Origin: Gemmiger formicilis
GTDB lineage: Bacteria; Bacillota; Clostridia; Oscillospirales; Ruminococcaceae
Assembly: GCF_024462815.1 (NCBI RefSeq)
Contig: NZ_JANGCG010000005.1
Location: 110,882 to 174,881 of the forward strand
Reading direction: 5' to 3'
DNA: 64,000 nt
Positions 42,456 to 50,754 of the stretch are shown here, piece by piece. Position numbers and translations under genes: made by a program. The first letter of the stretch is position 1; each line of letters begins with the position of its first letter. Under the pieces are notes generated by a model. The model saw only the letters and a list, made by a program, of their open reading frames with translations, had not been told where the DNA came from and made no database searches.

Positions 42456-43969
42456 AGCAACTCAAAAAAAACGGTGCGGCGCATAAGCCGCACTTTGCGC
42501 TTGGCATACGCTGGCAGCTGATGCTATTCATCGGTGGCATTACCCTTTTTACGCTGCTGCTGGTCTGGGGCATCATCACCTTCGCGCTGGAGCCGCAGTA
42601 TAACCGCAACATCCGCACCAAGCTGGAGGGCAAGGCGGCGGCCATCACCGCGCTGATTGACCAGTCTGACACGCCCATCTCCAACCGGAGCTACCTCGGC
42701 CTTACCTTGAACGAAGAATTCTGGAGCGGCGTCAGTGAGACCTTTCAGGACAAGAAAATCAACGTGGATGGCTGCTGTGTCGATTTCTCGGATTCCACCC
42801 TGCGCTGCCTGAAGGCGTATGAGAGTATGTACCCCTGTCTGCTGCATGAGAGCACCGGTGCCTTCGGCGGGGATTTCGGCTACAATGTCGATACCCGCAT
42901 TGCCATCCAGCTGCGCCAGAAGCTGTTTGAGGACGGTGAGCTTTACCAGATTGTCAAGGTCGGCTCCTCGATGCAGATGTGCGTGGGCAGGCTGTCGGCC
43001 GATGGGCAGTACGGCATCATTGTCTCGACAAGCCTTGCACAGATTACCATTGCCGCCGAGGTGCTGCGCTCCATCCTCGCGCCGGTCGCGCTGCTTCTGC
43101 TGGTGCTGGATTTGCTGCTGGCCGTGCTGTTCAGCCGCTGGTTCACCAACCCCATCCGCAAGCTGAGCAACGGCGCGCAGGAAATTGCCGCGGGCAACTA
43201 CGATGTACAGATTAAAGTTGAGCACCACGATGAAATCGGCCGTCTGGCGGAAGATTTCAACCATATGGCCGCCGAGGTCAAGCGCAGCGCCCAGCTGGAG
43301 AAGGATATTCTGGCCAATGTCAGCCACGATCTGCGCACCCCGCTGACCCTGATTAAGGGCTATGCCGAGACGGTGCGCGACCTGACCGGCAGCGACGATG
43401 CCAAACGCACCGAGCAGTGCAACATTATTGTGGATGAGACTGACCGGCTTTCTGCGCTGGTGAACAGCGTGATGGAGCTGAGCAAGGTGCAGAGTGGCGC
43501 AGAAAAGCCAAGCCTTGTCAGCTTTGATATGAGTGAGCTCTGTTTTGAGGTGGCGGGCCGTTATGACGCCTTGTGCGACAAGAATCACTGGCGGCTGGAG
43601 CTGCTGGCGGACGATGTCTGTATGGTCAGCGCTGACCCCGCCATGATGGAGCGTGTACTGCACAACCTTCTGGGCAACGCGTTCCACCACATCGGTGCGG
43701 ACGGCACCGTGGTGCTGCGGGCCATCCCCAATGAGCACGGCTGCCGCATTGAGGTGGAGGATCACGGCCCCGGCATTCCGCCGGAGGATTTGCCCTACAT
43801 CTTTGACCGGTACTACCGCGCCCGGCAGGACAGCGGCCGCACTGGCACCGGGCTGGGACTGTCCATCACCAAGGCCATCCTGCAGCAGCACGGTTTCGCC
43901 TTCGGCGTGGACAGCGCTGTGGGGCGCGGCTCCACCTTCTGGTTTGAGATGGTCGATACAAGAAACTAA
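42452..43969 (+). CDS. Sensor histidine kinase (HAMP, HisKA)
   Basis: 505 residues. Two membrane helices (about 22-47 and 208-230) frame an extracellular sensor region with Cys residues (DGCCVDFSDSTLRCL..YPCLL). A HAMP domain follows (SRWFTNPIRKLSNGAQEIAAGNYDVQIKVEHHDEIGRLAEDFN is the region, about 231-275). The phosphorylated His292 is in NVSHDLRTPLT; N box LGNAFHH; G boxes EDHGPGIPPED and TGTGLGLSI. Paired with the response regulator upstream by an ATGA overlap. The sensed signal is not deducible. Confidence 0.95.
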   Translation: MKQLKKNGAAHKPHFALGIRWQLMLFIGGITLFTLLLVWGIITFALEPQYNRNIRTKLEGKAAAITALIDQSDTPISNRSYLGLTLNEEFWSGVSETFQDKKINVDGCCVDFSDSTLRCLKAYESMYPCLLHESTGAFGGDFGYNVDTRIAIQLRQKLFEDGELYQIVKVGSSMQMCVGRLSADGQYGIIVSTSLAQITIAAEVLRSILAPVALLLLVLDLLLAVLFSRWFTNPIRKLSNGAQEIAAGNYDVQIKVEHHDEIGRLAEDFNHMAAEVKRSAQLEKDILANVSHDLRTPLTLIKGYAETVRDLTGSDDAKRTEQCNIIVDETDRLSALVNSVMELSKVQSGAEKPSLVSFDMSELCFEVAGRYDALCDKNHWRLELLADDVCMVSADPAMMERVLHNLLGNAFHHIGADGTVVLRAIPNEHGCRIEVEDHGPGIPPEDLPYIFDRYYRARQDSGRTGTGLGLSITKAILQQHGFAFGVDSAVGRGSTFWFEMVDTRN

Positions 43970-43990
43970 CCCAACACAAAGGAGGAACCT

Positions 43991-44527
43991 ATGGACAACA
44001 TCAACGCAAAGATGGACGAGCAGCTGAAAAACCGCGTGGATGCGCTGAACCGCACCAACGATGAAAATCAGGACGGCCGTCTGGATGCCGCCGACCTGAA
44101 GGCCCAGCTGAACCGCATCGAGGCCCAGCTGGAGCTGCAGGACCAGCAGAACCGCGGTATTATTGCCAACCAGCGCAAGCGTATGACGCTGAGCATTGTG
44201 CTGACCGTCATTATGCTGGCGGCGCTGGCGTTCTTTGGCTGGCGGATGAACACGGCTTATAATAATGTTATGGACGCCTGCAGCCGCGTGAACGATCTGG
44301 CCGACACGGTGCAGACCAGTCTGGACACGCTGGATCAGAGCCAGCTGGATGATATGATGCAGGACCTGCCCGAAATCACCGAACAGCTGAAAAGCATTGA
44401 TGTAGACGCGCTGAATAAGGTCCTGACCGAGCTGCCCTCCCTGATGGACACCGTCAGCCAGCTGCAGGCACAGGTGGAAAGCATCACCAACTGGTTCAAC
44501 GGCTTAGGGTCTGTGTTTGGGCGGTAA
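43991..44527 (+). CDS. Membrane-anchored coiled-coil protein of unknown function
   Basis: 178 residues, 21 bases after the kinase gene with GGAGG upstream, so probably a third member of the two-component operon. Residues 1-60 are highly charged and coiled-coil forming (includes NDENQDGRLDAADLKAQ, reminiscent of an EF-hand-like loop), a single membrane helix spans about 68-90 (LSIVLTVIMLAALAFFGWRM), and the remainder is another coiled coil of heptad-like LxxLxxT repeats. I do not recognise the family. Position suggests a regulator or partner of the kinase, but there is no direct evidence. Confidence 0.75.
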   Translation: MDNINAKMDEQLKNRVDALNRTNDENQDGRLDAADLKAQLNRIEAQLELQDQQNRGIIANQRKRMTLSIVLTVIMLAALAFFGWRMNTAYNNVMDACSRVNDLADTVQTSLDTLDQSQLDDMMQDLPEITEQLKSIDVDALNKVLTELPSLMDTVSQLQAQVESITNWFNGLGSVFGR

Positions 44528-44607
44528 GCTGATTCTATTTGTTTTTCCCCAGTCACCGGGCAATGGCCCCGGGGCGCGCGTTTCCCGCTGATCTCTGGCT
44601 AGTTATA

Positions 44608-44647
44608 ACACCCCGCAATTTGTACGATTTGCGGGGTGTGTTTTTTT
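44608..44647 (+). terminator. Terminator of the two-component operon
   Basis: ACACCCCGCAA / TTGCGGGGTGT (11 bp), 10-nt loop, then G and T7. Confidence 0.9.
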
Positions 44648-44661
44648 GCTGGTGCTTCCTA

Positions 44662-44690
44662 TTGCATCCGGGTGCCGCTTGTGCTACACT
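44662..44690 (+). promoter_or_regulatory. Promoter of the feoAB fusion gene
   Basis: TTGCAT (44662-44667), 17 bp, TACACT (44685-44690). Confidence 0.65.
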
Positions 44691-44699
44691 GTAGCTGTA

Positions 44700-44721
44700 A
44701 AAGTTAGAAGGACTTAACTTT
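44700..44721. promoter_or_regulatory. Candidate iron-responsive operator
   Basis: AAAGTTA and TAACTTT flank an 8-bp centre, located at about +3 to +24 of the feo transcript. The arms resemble DtxR/IdeR-type boxes more than a Fur box; which iron regulator acts is inference. Confidence 0.5.
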
Positions 44722-44741
44722 CCATAAAAGAGGATGTACAT

Positions 44742-47114
44742 ATGACACTGGCAGAATTGAAAATCGGGCAGGATGCGGTGCTGCGCACCATCGGCGGGCA
44801 GGGAGAGCTGCGCCACCACCTGCTGGATATGGGCCTGACACCCGGAACCGAGGTCACGCTGCGCAAGGTTGCGCCGATGGGCGACCCCATTGAGGTAGAG
44901 CTGCGCGGCTATGAGCTGACCCTGCGTCTGGATGATGCCGCCAAAATCGAGGTGGAGAATGTCCACGAGACTGACCGCGCCGCCCGCAGCGAGGAGCGCC
45001 ACGCCCCTGTCCCCCACCCCGGTGTGGGCGAGCTGCGCAAGGCACCCAGCTACCATGACCGCAAGGCCGGCAGTGAGATTGCCAAGGGCCAGCCCCTGCG
45101 GTTTGCGTTGGCCGGCAACCAGAACTGCGGCAAGACAACGCTTTTCAACCAGTTGACCGGCTCCAACCAGCACGTAGGCAACTTCCCCGGCGTGACGGTG
45201 GACCGCAAGGACGGCACCATCCGCGGCCATGCCGAGGCCACCGTCACCGATTTGCCCGGCATTTACAGCCTTTCCCCCTATTCCAGTGAGGAGATTGTCA
45301 CCCGGGATTTCCTGCTCAACACCCACCCGGACGGCATCATCAACATCGTGGATGCGTCCAATATTGAGCGCAATCTTTACCTGACCATGCAACTTATGGA
45401 GCTGAACATTCCGCTGGTGCTGGCCCTGAATATGATGGACGAGGTTCGCGCCAACGGCGGCACTGTGATGGTGAACGAGCTCGAGGAGCTGCTCGGCGTG
45501 CCGGTGGTGCCGATTTCCGCCGCCAAGAACGAGGGCATTGACGAGCTGGTGGAGCACGCCCTGCACGTTGCCCGCCACCGCGAGACACCGGGCCGCATTG
45601 ACTTCTGCGATGCGGGCGATGGCAAGGGCGGTGCGGTGCACCGCTGCATCCACGCTGTCACCCACCTGATTGAGGACCACGCCGCCCGCGCCGGGCTGCC
45701 TGTGCGGTTTGCCGCCACCAAGCTGGTGGAGGGCGACGCGCTGATTGAACAGGCGCTGAATCTGGACGATAACGAGAGGGAGTTGCTGGGGCACACCATC
45801 GCCGAGCTGGAAAGCGAGACCGGCCTTGACCGCGAGGCTGCCCTTGCCGATATGCGGTTCAACTTTATTGAGCGCCTGTGCGACAAAACCGTGGTGCGTC
45901 CCGGCGAAAGCCGCGAGCATAAGCGCAGTGTGGCCATCGATCGGGTGCTAACCGGAAAATATACTGCCCTGCCGTGCTTTATCGGCATTATGGCGCTGGT
46001 GTTCTGGCTGACCTTCGGCGTTATCGGCGCGGGACTGTCCGATTTGCTGACCCTCGGCATTGACGCGCTGACCGGCGTGGTGGATAATGCCCTGACCGCC
46101 TACGGTATCAACCCGGTGGTGCACAGCCTTGTCATTGACGGCGTGTTTGCGGGCGTGGGCAGCGTGCTGAGCTTTCTGCCCATCATCGTGACGCTGTTCT
46201 TCTTCCTCTCGATTCTTGAGGACACCGGCTATATGGCCCGTGTGGCCTTCGTCATGGACCAGCTGCTGCGCCGCGTCGGGCTTTCGGGCCGCAGCTTCGT
46301 GCCGATGCTCATCGGCTTCGGCTGCTCGGTGCCCGCCATTATGGCTACGCGCACCCTGTCCAGTGACCGCGACCGCAAGATGACGATTCTGCTCACGCCG
46401 TTTATGAGCTGCTCGGCCAAGCTGCCCATCTACGCGCTGTTCACCACGGCCTTCTTCCCGCGGCAGTACCGCGCTCTTGTGATGATTGGCCTCTATCTGA
46501 CAGGCATTGTCTGCGGCATTCTGTACGCATTGCTGTTGAAATTCACAAAGTACAAGGGTGAGCCTGTGCCGTTTGTCATGGAGCTGCCCAACTACCGGTT
46601 CCCCTCGGCGCGCAGCGTCGGCCAGCTGATTTGGGAGAAGGCGCGGGACTTTTTGCAGAAGGCTTTCACCATCATCTTTGTGGCCACAGTATTGATCTGG
46701 TTCCTGCAGACCTTTGATGCCCGCTTGAACGTGGCCGCCACCCCGGACGCCAGCCTGTTGGCCGCCATCGGCAGCTTTATTGCGCCGGTGTTTGCGCCGC
46801 TGGGCTTCGGCGATTGGCGCGTCTCGACCGCGCTGATTACCGGCTTTACCGCCAAGGAGAGCGTTGTCTCGACCCTGACGGTGCTGCTGGGCGGCGATAC
46901 GGCCGCGCTTTCCACGATGTTCACGCCGTTCACGGCGATTGTGTTCCTGGTTTTCACGCTGCTGTACACCCCCTGCGTGGCAGCCGTGGCCGCTGCCAAG
47001 CGGGAGCTGGGCAGCGCCCGCGCCGCCGCCGGTGTGGTTCTGATGCAATGCGGTATTGCATGGCTGGTGGCTTTTGTGGTACACTGTGTAGGTGGAATCT
47101 TCGGGCTGGTATAA
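44742..47114 (+). CDS. feoB: Ferrous iron transporter, FeoA-FeoB fusion
   Basis: 790 residues. The first about 75 form a complete FeoA SH3-like domain (LRHHLLDMGLTPGTEVTLRKVAPMGDPIEVELRGYELTLR is the span about 22-61). A linker leads into FeoB: GTPase G1 GNQNCGKTT (about 125), G3 DLPGIYSL, G4 NMMD, then about ten membrane helices with the gate motifs GCSVPAI and SCSAKLPIY. Imports Fe2+, the form available in anoxic gut. FeoA is usually separate; here it is fused at the N-terminus. A small Cys-rich membrane protein follows. Confidence 0.95.
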   Translation: MTLAELKIGQDAVLRTIGGQGELRHHLLDMGLTPGTEVTLRKVAPMGDPIEVELRGYELTLRLDDAAKIEVENVHETDRAARSEERHAPVPHPGVGELRKAPSYHDRKAGSEIAKGQPLRFALAGNQNCGKTTLFNQLTGSNQHVGNFPGVTVDRKDGTIRGHAEATVTDLPGIYSLSPYSSEEIVTRDFLLNTHPDGIINIVDASNIERNLYLTMQLMELNIPLVLALNMMDEVRANGGTVMVNELEELLGVPVVPISAAKNEGIDELVEHALHVARHRETPGRIDFCDAGDGKGGAVHRCIHAVTHLIEDHAARAGLPVRFAATKLVEGDALIEQALNLDDNERELLGHTIAELESETGLDREAALADMRFNFIERLCDKTVVRPGESREHKRSVAIDRVLTGKYTALPCFIGIMALVFWLTFGVIGAGLSDLLTLGIDALTGVVDNALTAYGINPVVHSLVIDGVFAGVGSVLSFLPIIVTLFFFLSILEDTGYMARVAFVMDQLLRRVGLSGRSFVPMLIGFGCSVPAIMATRTLSSDRDRKMTILLTPFMSCSAKLPIYALFTTAFFPRQYRALVMIGLYLTGIVCGILYALLLKFTKYKGEPVPFVMELPNYRFPSARSVGQLIWEKARDFLQKAFTIIFVATVLIWFLQTFDARLNVAATPDASLLAAIGSFIAPVFAPLGFGDWRVSTALITGFTAKESVVSTLTVLLGGDTAALSTMFTPFTAIVFLVFTLLYTPCVAAVAAAKRELGSARAAAGVVLMQCGIAWLVAFVVHCVGGIFGLV

Positions 47115-47165
47115 GCGGGGCGGGTTTTCCTCCTGCGTGCCGCCGGAATACAAAGAGGTGGCCTT

Positions 47166-47318
47166 ATGGCAAGTATTATCGTTGTTGTGATTATTTTTGT
47201 GCTGCTGGCGCTGGCCATTATGTTCATCTGCCAGAACGGCGGTTGGCAGGGCGGCTGCGGCGGCAACTGCGCCAGCTGCCACAGCAAATGCGCCGACGCC
47301 GAAAAGAAAAAGAAATAA
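47166..47318 (+). CDS. FeoB-associated Cys-rich membrane protein
   Basis: 50 residues, start ATG 47166 behind AGAGGTGG, 51 bases after feoB. One membrane helix (IIVVVIIFVLLALAIMFI, 4-21) is followed by GGCGGNCASCHSKC, a CxxxC-x2-C-x3-C cluster, and a lysine tail. This is the layout of the FeoB-associated Cys-rich proteins found after feoB in many Firmicutes, thought to stand in for FeoC or to bind iron at the transporter. Too short for routine gene calling but well supported by context. Confidence 0.88.
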   Translation: MASIIVVVIIFVLLALAIMFICQNGGWQGGCGGNCASCHSKCADAEKKKK

Positions 47319-47323
47319 TCTGT

Positions 47324-47350
47324 GCGGTCCCTTCGCGGGGCCGCTTTTTT
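47324..47350 (+). terminator. Terminator of the feo operon
   Basis: GCGG.CCC / GGG.CCGC with a TTCGC loop and six T, just after the Cys-rich gene. Confidence 0.85.
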
Positions 47351-47364
47351 GTAGCCTGCCGCCC

Positions 47365-47393
47365 TTGCACAATACAGAGAAAACCGCTATACT
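47365..47393 (+). promoter_or_regulatory. Promoter of the glycosyltransferase operon
   Basis: TTGCAC (47365-47370), 17 bp, TATACT (47388-47393); start about 25 bases before the first gene. Confidence 0.7.
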
Positions 47394-47425
47394 ATAGATA
47401 AGTATATTTTGGGGAGGCATCAGCT

Positions 47426-48547
47426 GTGAGCAGTGAGCCCATCCGTGTGTTGCAGGTTATGCCCGCTATGGACGCTGGCGGCATGGAAACCTTTGTCATG
47501 AACATCTACCGCACCATCGACCGCGAGAGGGTGCAGTTTGACTTTCTCTATCATTACGATAAACCGTGCTTTTTTGACGATGAAATCCGGGAGCTGGGCG
47601 GGCGTATCTATAAGCTGACCGTCCGGCAGGACAACAACCTGCCCCGCTACCTGCATGAGCTGCACGCCCTGTTTGCTGCCCACCCGGAGTGGCGCATCCT
47701 GCACGGGCACTACAGCGGCTTCGGAATGTTCTATAACCCCGTGGCCCGGAAGGCCGGGATTCCTGTGCGGTGCGGCCACAGCCACAACACCGCGTATGAG
47801 CCGAATCTGGTGGGCCGCCTTGACCGGGTCATGAGCAGCTTTTTCAGCGCAGGCCTGACCGACCGCTTTGCCTGCAGCGAGAAGGCCGGGCAGATGCTTT
47901 ACGGCAAAGCGCCCTTCACAGTCATTCCCAACGGTATTGATACCGCACGGTTTGCCGCCCGCGACCCGCAGCGCCGTGCCTTGCTGCGCGCCGAGCTGGG
48001 TGTGACCGACCAGGAAATTTTGTTCGGCCACGTGGGCCGCTTCACCGCACAGAAAAACCACCCCGGCCTTTTGAAAATTTTTGCCGCGGTGCACGCTCGT
48101 CTGCCCAAGGCAAAGCTGGTGCTGCTGGGCGGCGGCGAACCCGCCTATATAGAAAAAATGCAGCAGCTTGCCGGTCAACTGGGGATTGCCGACCGTGTGA
48201 TTTTTGCCGGTGTGCGCAGCAATATGCAGAGCTTTTATGACGCAATGGACGCTTTTTTGCTGCCCAGTCTGTTTGAGGGGCTGCCGGTGGTGCTGGTCGA
48301 GGCCCAGACCGCGGGTCTGCCCTGCTTTGTCTCTGACGCCGTGGACCCCGGCGCAGCGTTCACCGACAGGGTGCGCTTTCTGCCGGTGAATGACCCGGAG
48401 GCGTGGGCTGCCGCGATTGTCGCTGCCTCGCTGCGGCGCGACCCGCAGGCGCGGGAGAAGGCTGTCAGGGCCGGGTATGACATCCACACCAGTGCCGGGA
48501 TTCTGCAGGAGTTTTACCTGCGCCGCTATGCCGAGGTAACGAAATGA
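47426..48547 (+). CDS. Glycosyltransferase family 4 (EpsF-like)
   Basis: 373 residues, GT-B fold. Starts at GTG 47426 with GGGAGG nine bases before. N-terminal acceptor half opens VLQVMPAMDAGGMETFVMNIYR, the usual start of EpsF/CapM-like transferases; donor half has IPNGIDTARF, FGHVGRFTAQKNHPGLL, LLGGG and the E-x7-E block SLFEGLPVVLVEAQTAGLP. Transfers a sugar from a nucleotide donor to a lipid-linked glycan on the cytoplasmic face. First gene of an eight-transferase operon; sugar identity cannot be read. Confidence 0.9.
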   Translation: MSSEPIRVLQVMPAMDAGGMETFVMNIYRTIDRERVQFDFLYHYDKPCFFDDEIRELGGRIYKLTVRQDNNLPRYLHELHALFAAHPEWRILHGHYSGFGMFYNPVARKAGIPVRCGHSHNTAYEPNLVGRLDRVMSSFFSAGLTDRFACSEKAGQMLYGKAPFTVIPNGIDTARFAARDPQRRALLRAELGVTDQEILFGHVGRFTAQKNHPGLLKIFAAVHARLPKAKLVLLGGGEPAYIEKMQQLAGQLGIADRVIFAGVRSNMQSFYDAMDAFLLPSLFEGLPVVLVEAQTAGLPCFVSDAVDPGAAFTDRVRFLPVNDPEAWAAAIVAASLRRDPQAREKAVRAGYDIHTSAGILQEFYLRRYAEVTK

Positions 48548-49533
48548 AGCCCTGTGAGATTGCCGTCATTGTGCCGGTGCACAACGCAGAGGCCTTCCTG
48601 ACCGCCTGCACGGACGCGATTGCGGCGCAGAAATTTGACACCTTCCGGTGCATTTTGGTGGATGATGGCTCCACGGACGGCTCTGCCGCCCTGTGTGACG
48701 CCATTGCTGCGGGCGACCAGCGGTTTGTAGCCCTGCACCAGCCCAACTGCGGCGTAAGCACAGCGCGCACGGCGGGCCTGCGCAAGGCACAGGAGCTGGG
48801 CGCGCTGTGGTACGCCTTCTGTGATGCAGACGATTTGTACCATCCGGATTTTCTGGGCACCCTGTATACGGCGGTACAAAACAGCGGTCTGCCGCTGGCC
48901 TGCTGCCGGTATGACACCTTTACCGATACCATCCCGGCCAATGCGCCCGCGCCCGCAGGGGCAGAGTTGTTGCGTGGCACGGCCCATTTGGATGCCCTGC
49001 TGCACAACCAGGCGATAGACTACGGCCTGTGGAACAAGCTCTATTCTGCTGAGCTGTTGACCTCCGAAATGCTCAATAACGGCCTTGCTTACAACGAGGA
49101 TTTGCTGGCCAACTGGCGGGCCTTTCTGGCCGCGCCGGGGTGTGCCTTCTGCGATTTTGCAGGGTACCACTACCGCCAGCACGCGGCCAGCGCCAGCCAC
49201 CGCACCCTGCCGCCGCAAAGCCTGGATGACCAGCGCCGCGCCGCGGTCGAAATCCGCGCCACCGCGCCCGCGCCGCTGCAACAGAGCGCCAACGCGTTCT
49301 ACTATGAAAAGCTCGTCTATCTGGCCAGTATGATTCTGCGCCGCGCCAACGCCGAGGACTACCGCGTGCAGCTGTATGAGCTGCGGGTGGCCATCAAAGC
49401 GGGCGAGCATGACCCCGCGCTTGGCCGCAACCCGCTGCTGCCCCGCAGCATACGGTTTTCGGCGTTTATGACGCTGCACACGCCGCGGCTCTGGCAGTGG
49501 GCGTGCCGAAAATTCTTGAAGGACCGACAATAA
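48544..49533 (+). CDS. Glycosyltransferase family 2
   Basis: 329 residues, GT-A fold: AVIVPVHNAEAFLTACTDAI, LVDDGSTDGSA, GVSTARTAGL and the metal site FCDADDLY in place of the more common DSDD. A further conserved block is LWNKLYSAELL and NEDLLANWRAF. ATG overlaps the preceding stop (ATGA). Adds one sugar to the growing glycan; donor and linkage unknown. Confidence 0.9.
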   Translation: MKPCEIAVIVPVHNAEAFLTACTDAIAAQKFDTFRCILVDDGSTDGSAALCDAIAAGDQRFVALHQPNCGVSTARTAGLRKAQELGALWYAFCDADDLYHPDFLGTLYTAVQNSGLPLACCRYDTFTDTIPANAPAPAGAELLRGTAHLDALLHNQAIDYGLWNKLYSAELLTSEMLNNGLAYNEDLLANWRAFLAAPGCAFCDFAGYHYRQHAASASHRTLPPQSLDDQRRAAVEIRATAPAPLQQSANAFYYEKLVYLASMILRRANAEDYRVQLYELRVAIKAGEHDPALGRNPLLPRSIRFSAFMTLHTPRLWQWACRKFLKDRQ

Positions 49534-50754
49534 ATGCGAATTTTACTTGTATTGGACCGGGTGGAGAACCCCGCCAGCGCCAACGCGCTGCTGGGCTTCC
49601 GGCTGGCAGAGCAGCTGCTGGCCCACGACCACACCGTACATATTCTGACCCTGTGGGACGGCCTGCATACTCCGCCCGCCCCGCCGCAGGGCGCGGTGCA
49701 GCATCTGCTGGCCTTTGCCGATGAGCGTCTGATGAATGAGGCGCTGGAAAACGGCCGCAAGGGCGGCACACCGGTGCCCCTGCGCCTGGTGCGGCTTGCC
49801 GCCCATCCCGCCGCAGCAGTGGCAGCCTTTCGCCAGCTGGTGCTGAAGGCCCCGCGTCGCACGGTGGATACAAAGCGCGAAATCGAACGGTTGGATGCGG
49901 AGTTTCACTTTGAAGCCGTCTGCGCCGTCTGCGCGCCCTACCGCGCCGCCTTTGCGCTGGAAGGGGCGGCCATCGGCGGCAAAAAGCTGCTGTGGCAGCT
50001 TGACCCCTACGCTTCCGCCCGCGACTACACCGCCCCGGGCGGCTTTGCGCGGGAGGGACAGCTGCTCAATGCAATGGACGCGAGCTTCATCACCCCGCAG
50101 GCAGAGCCCGACTATGCAGACGGTGCTCCGCTTGCTGCCTGGCGGCAGAAGATGCATGTGCTGGGCTTTCCCACCCTGCTGCCGCGGGAGTCTTTCCACA
50201 CAGAGCATGACGATATACAGTGTGTTTTTTGCGGAAGCCTTTACCCCGAGTTGCGTGAGCCCGGCTTTGCGCTGGCGCTGTTCAGCGCCCTGAACGCCCC
50301 CGATGTAACCCTGACGATGGCGGGTGGCGGCTGGGAACGCTTTACCGAAGCCGCCGACACCGCAGCCGCCACACTGAGCAAGCGTCTTGTGCGCCCCGGT
50401 TTGCTTCCCCCTGAGGAAGCCGCCGCGCTGGAAAACCGCGCTGATGTGCTGGTGAGCCTTGGCAACGCCTATGACAACCAGATGCCCAGCAAGCTGTTCG
50501 GCTACTTTGCCACCGGCAAGCCGATACTGCATCTGGCAACGTGCGACACCGACCCCACACTGCCGTATCTTACCCGCTACCCGCTGGCACTGGTGCTGTA
50601 CGCGAAGGACGGCGTAACCCCCGGCGTGACCGCCCGGCTGAACCGCTGGCTGCATGAGGTCAGGGGCCGTCAGCTTCCCTTTGCCGAGACAGCGCAGCTC
50701 TACCCCGAGTTTACGCCGGAAAAGGTGGCCGAAGAATTTTTGAGGTGGATATGA
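49534..50754 (+). CDS. Glycosyltransferase, GT-B fold (GT4-like)
   Basis: 406 residues, starting immediately after the previous stop. N-terminus ILLVLDRVENPASANALLGFRLAEQLL is the Rossmann start; the donor-binding half has FCGSLYPELREPG, MAGGGW, LPPEEAAALENRADVLVSLGN and YDNQMPSKLFGYFATGKPI, the latter a GT4 hallmark. The N-terminal half is less typical, so the acceptor is unclear. Internal member of the operon. Confidence 0.78.
   Translation: MRILLVLDRVENPASANALLGFRLAEQLLAHDHTVHILTLWDGLHTPPAPPQGAVQHLLAFADERLMNEALENGRKGGTPVPLRLVRLAAHPAAAVAAFRQLVLKAPRRTVDTKREIERLDAEFHFEAVCAVCAPYRAAFALEGAAIGGKKLLWQLDPYASARDYTAPGGFAREGQLLNAMDASFITPQAEPDYADGAPLAAWRQKMHVLGFPTLLPRESFHTEHDDIQCVFCGSLYPELREPGFALALFSALNAPDVTLTMAGGGWERFTEAADTAAATLSKRLVRPGLLPPEEAAALENRADVLVSLGNAYDNQMPSKLFGYFATGKPILHLATCDTDPTLPYLTRYPLALVLYAKDGVTPGVTARLNRWLHEVRGRQLPFAETAQLYPEFTPEKVAEEFLRWI

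Noticed and set aside
44700..44721. Fur box
   Set aside because: The arms do not match the GATAATGATAATC hexamer pattern; a DtxR-like site fits better, so it was listed only as a candidate iron operator.
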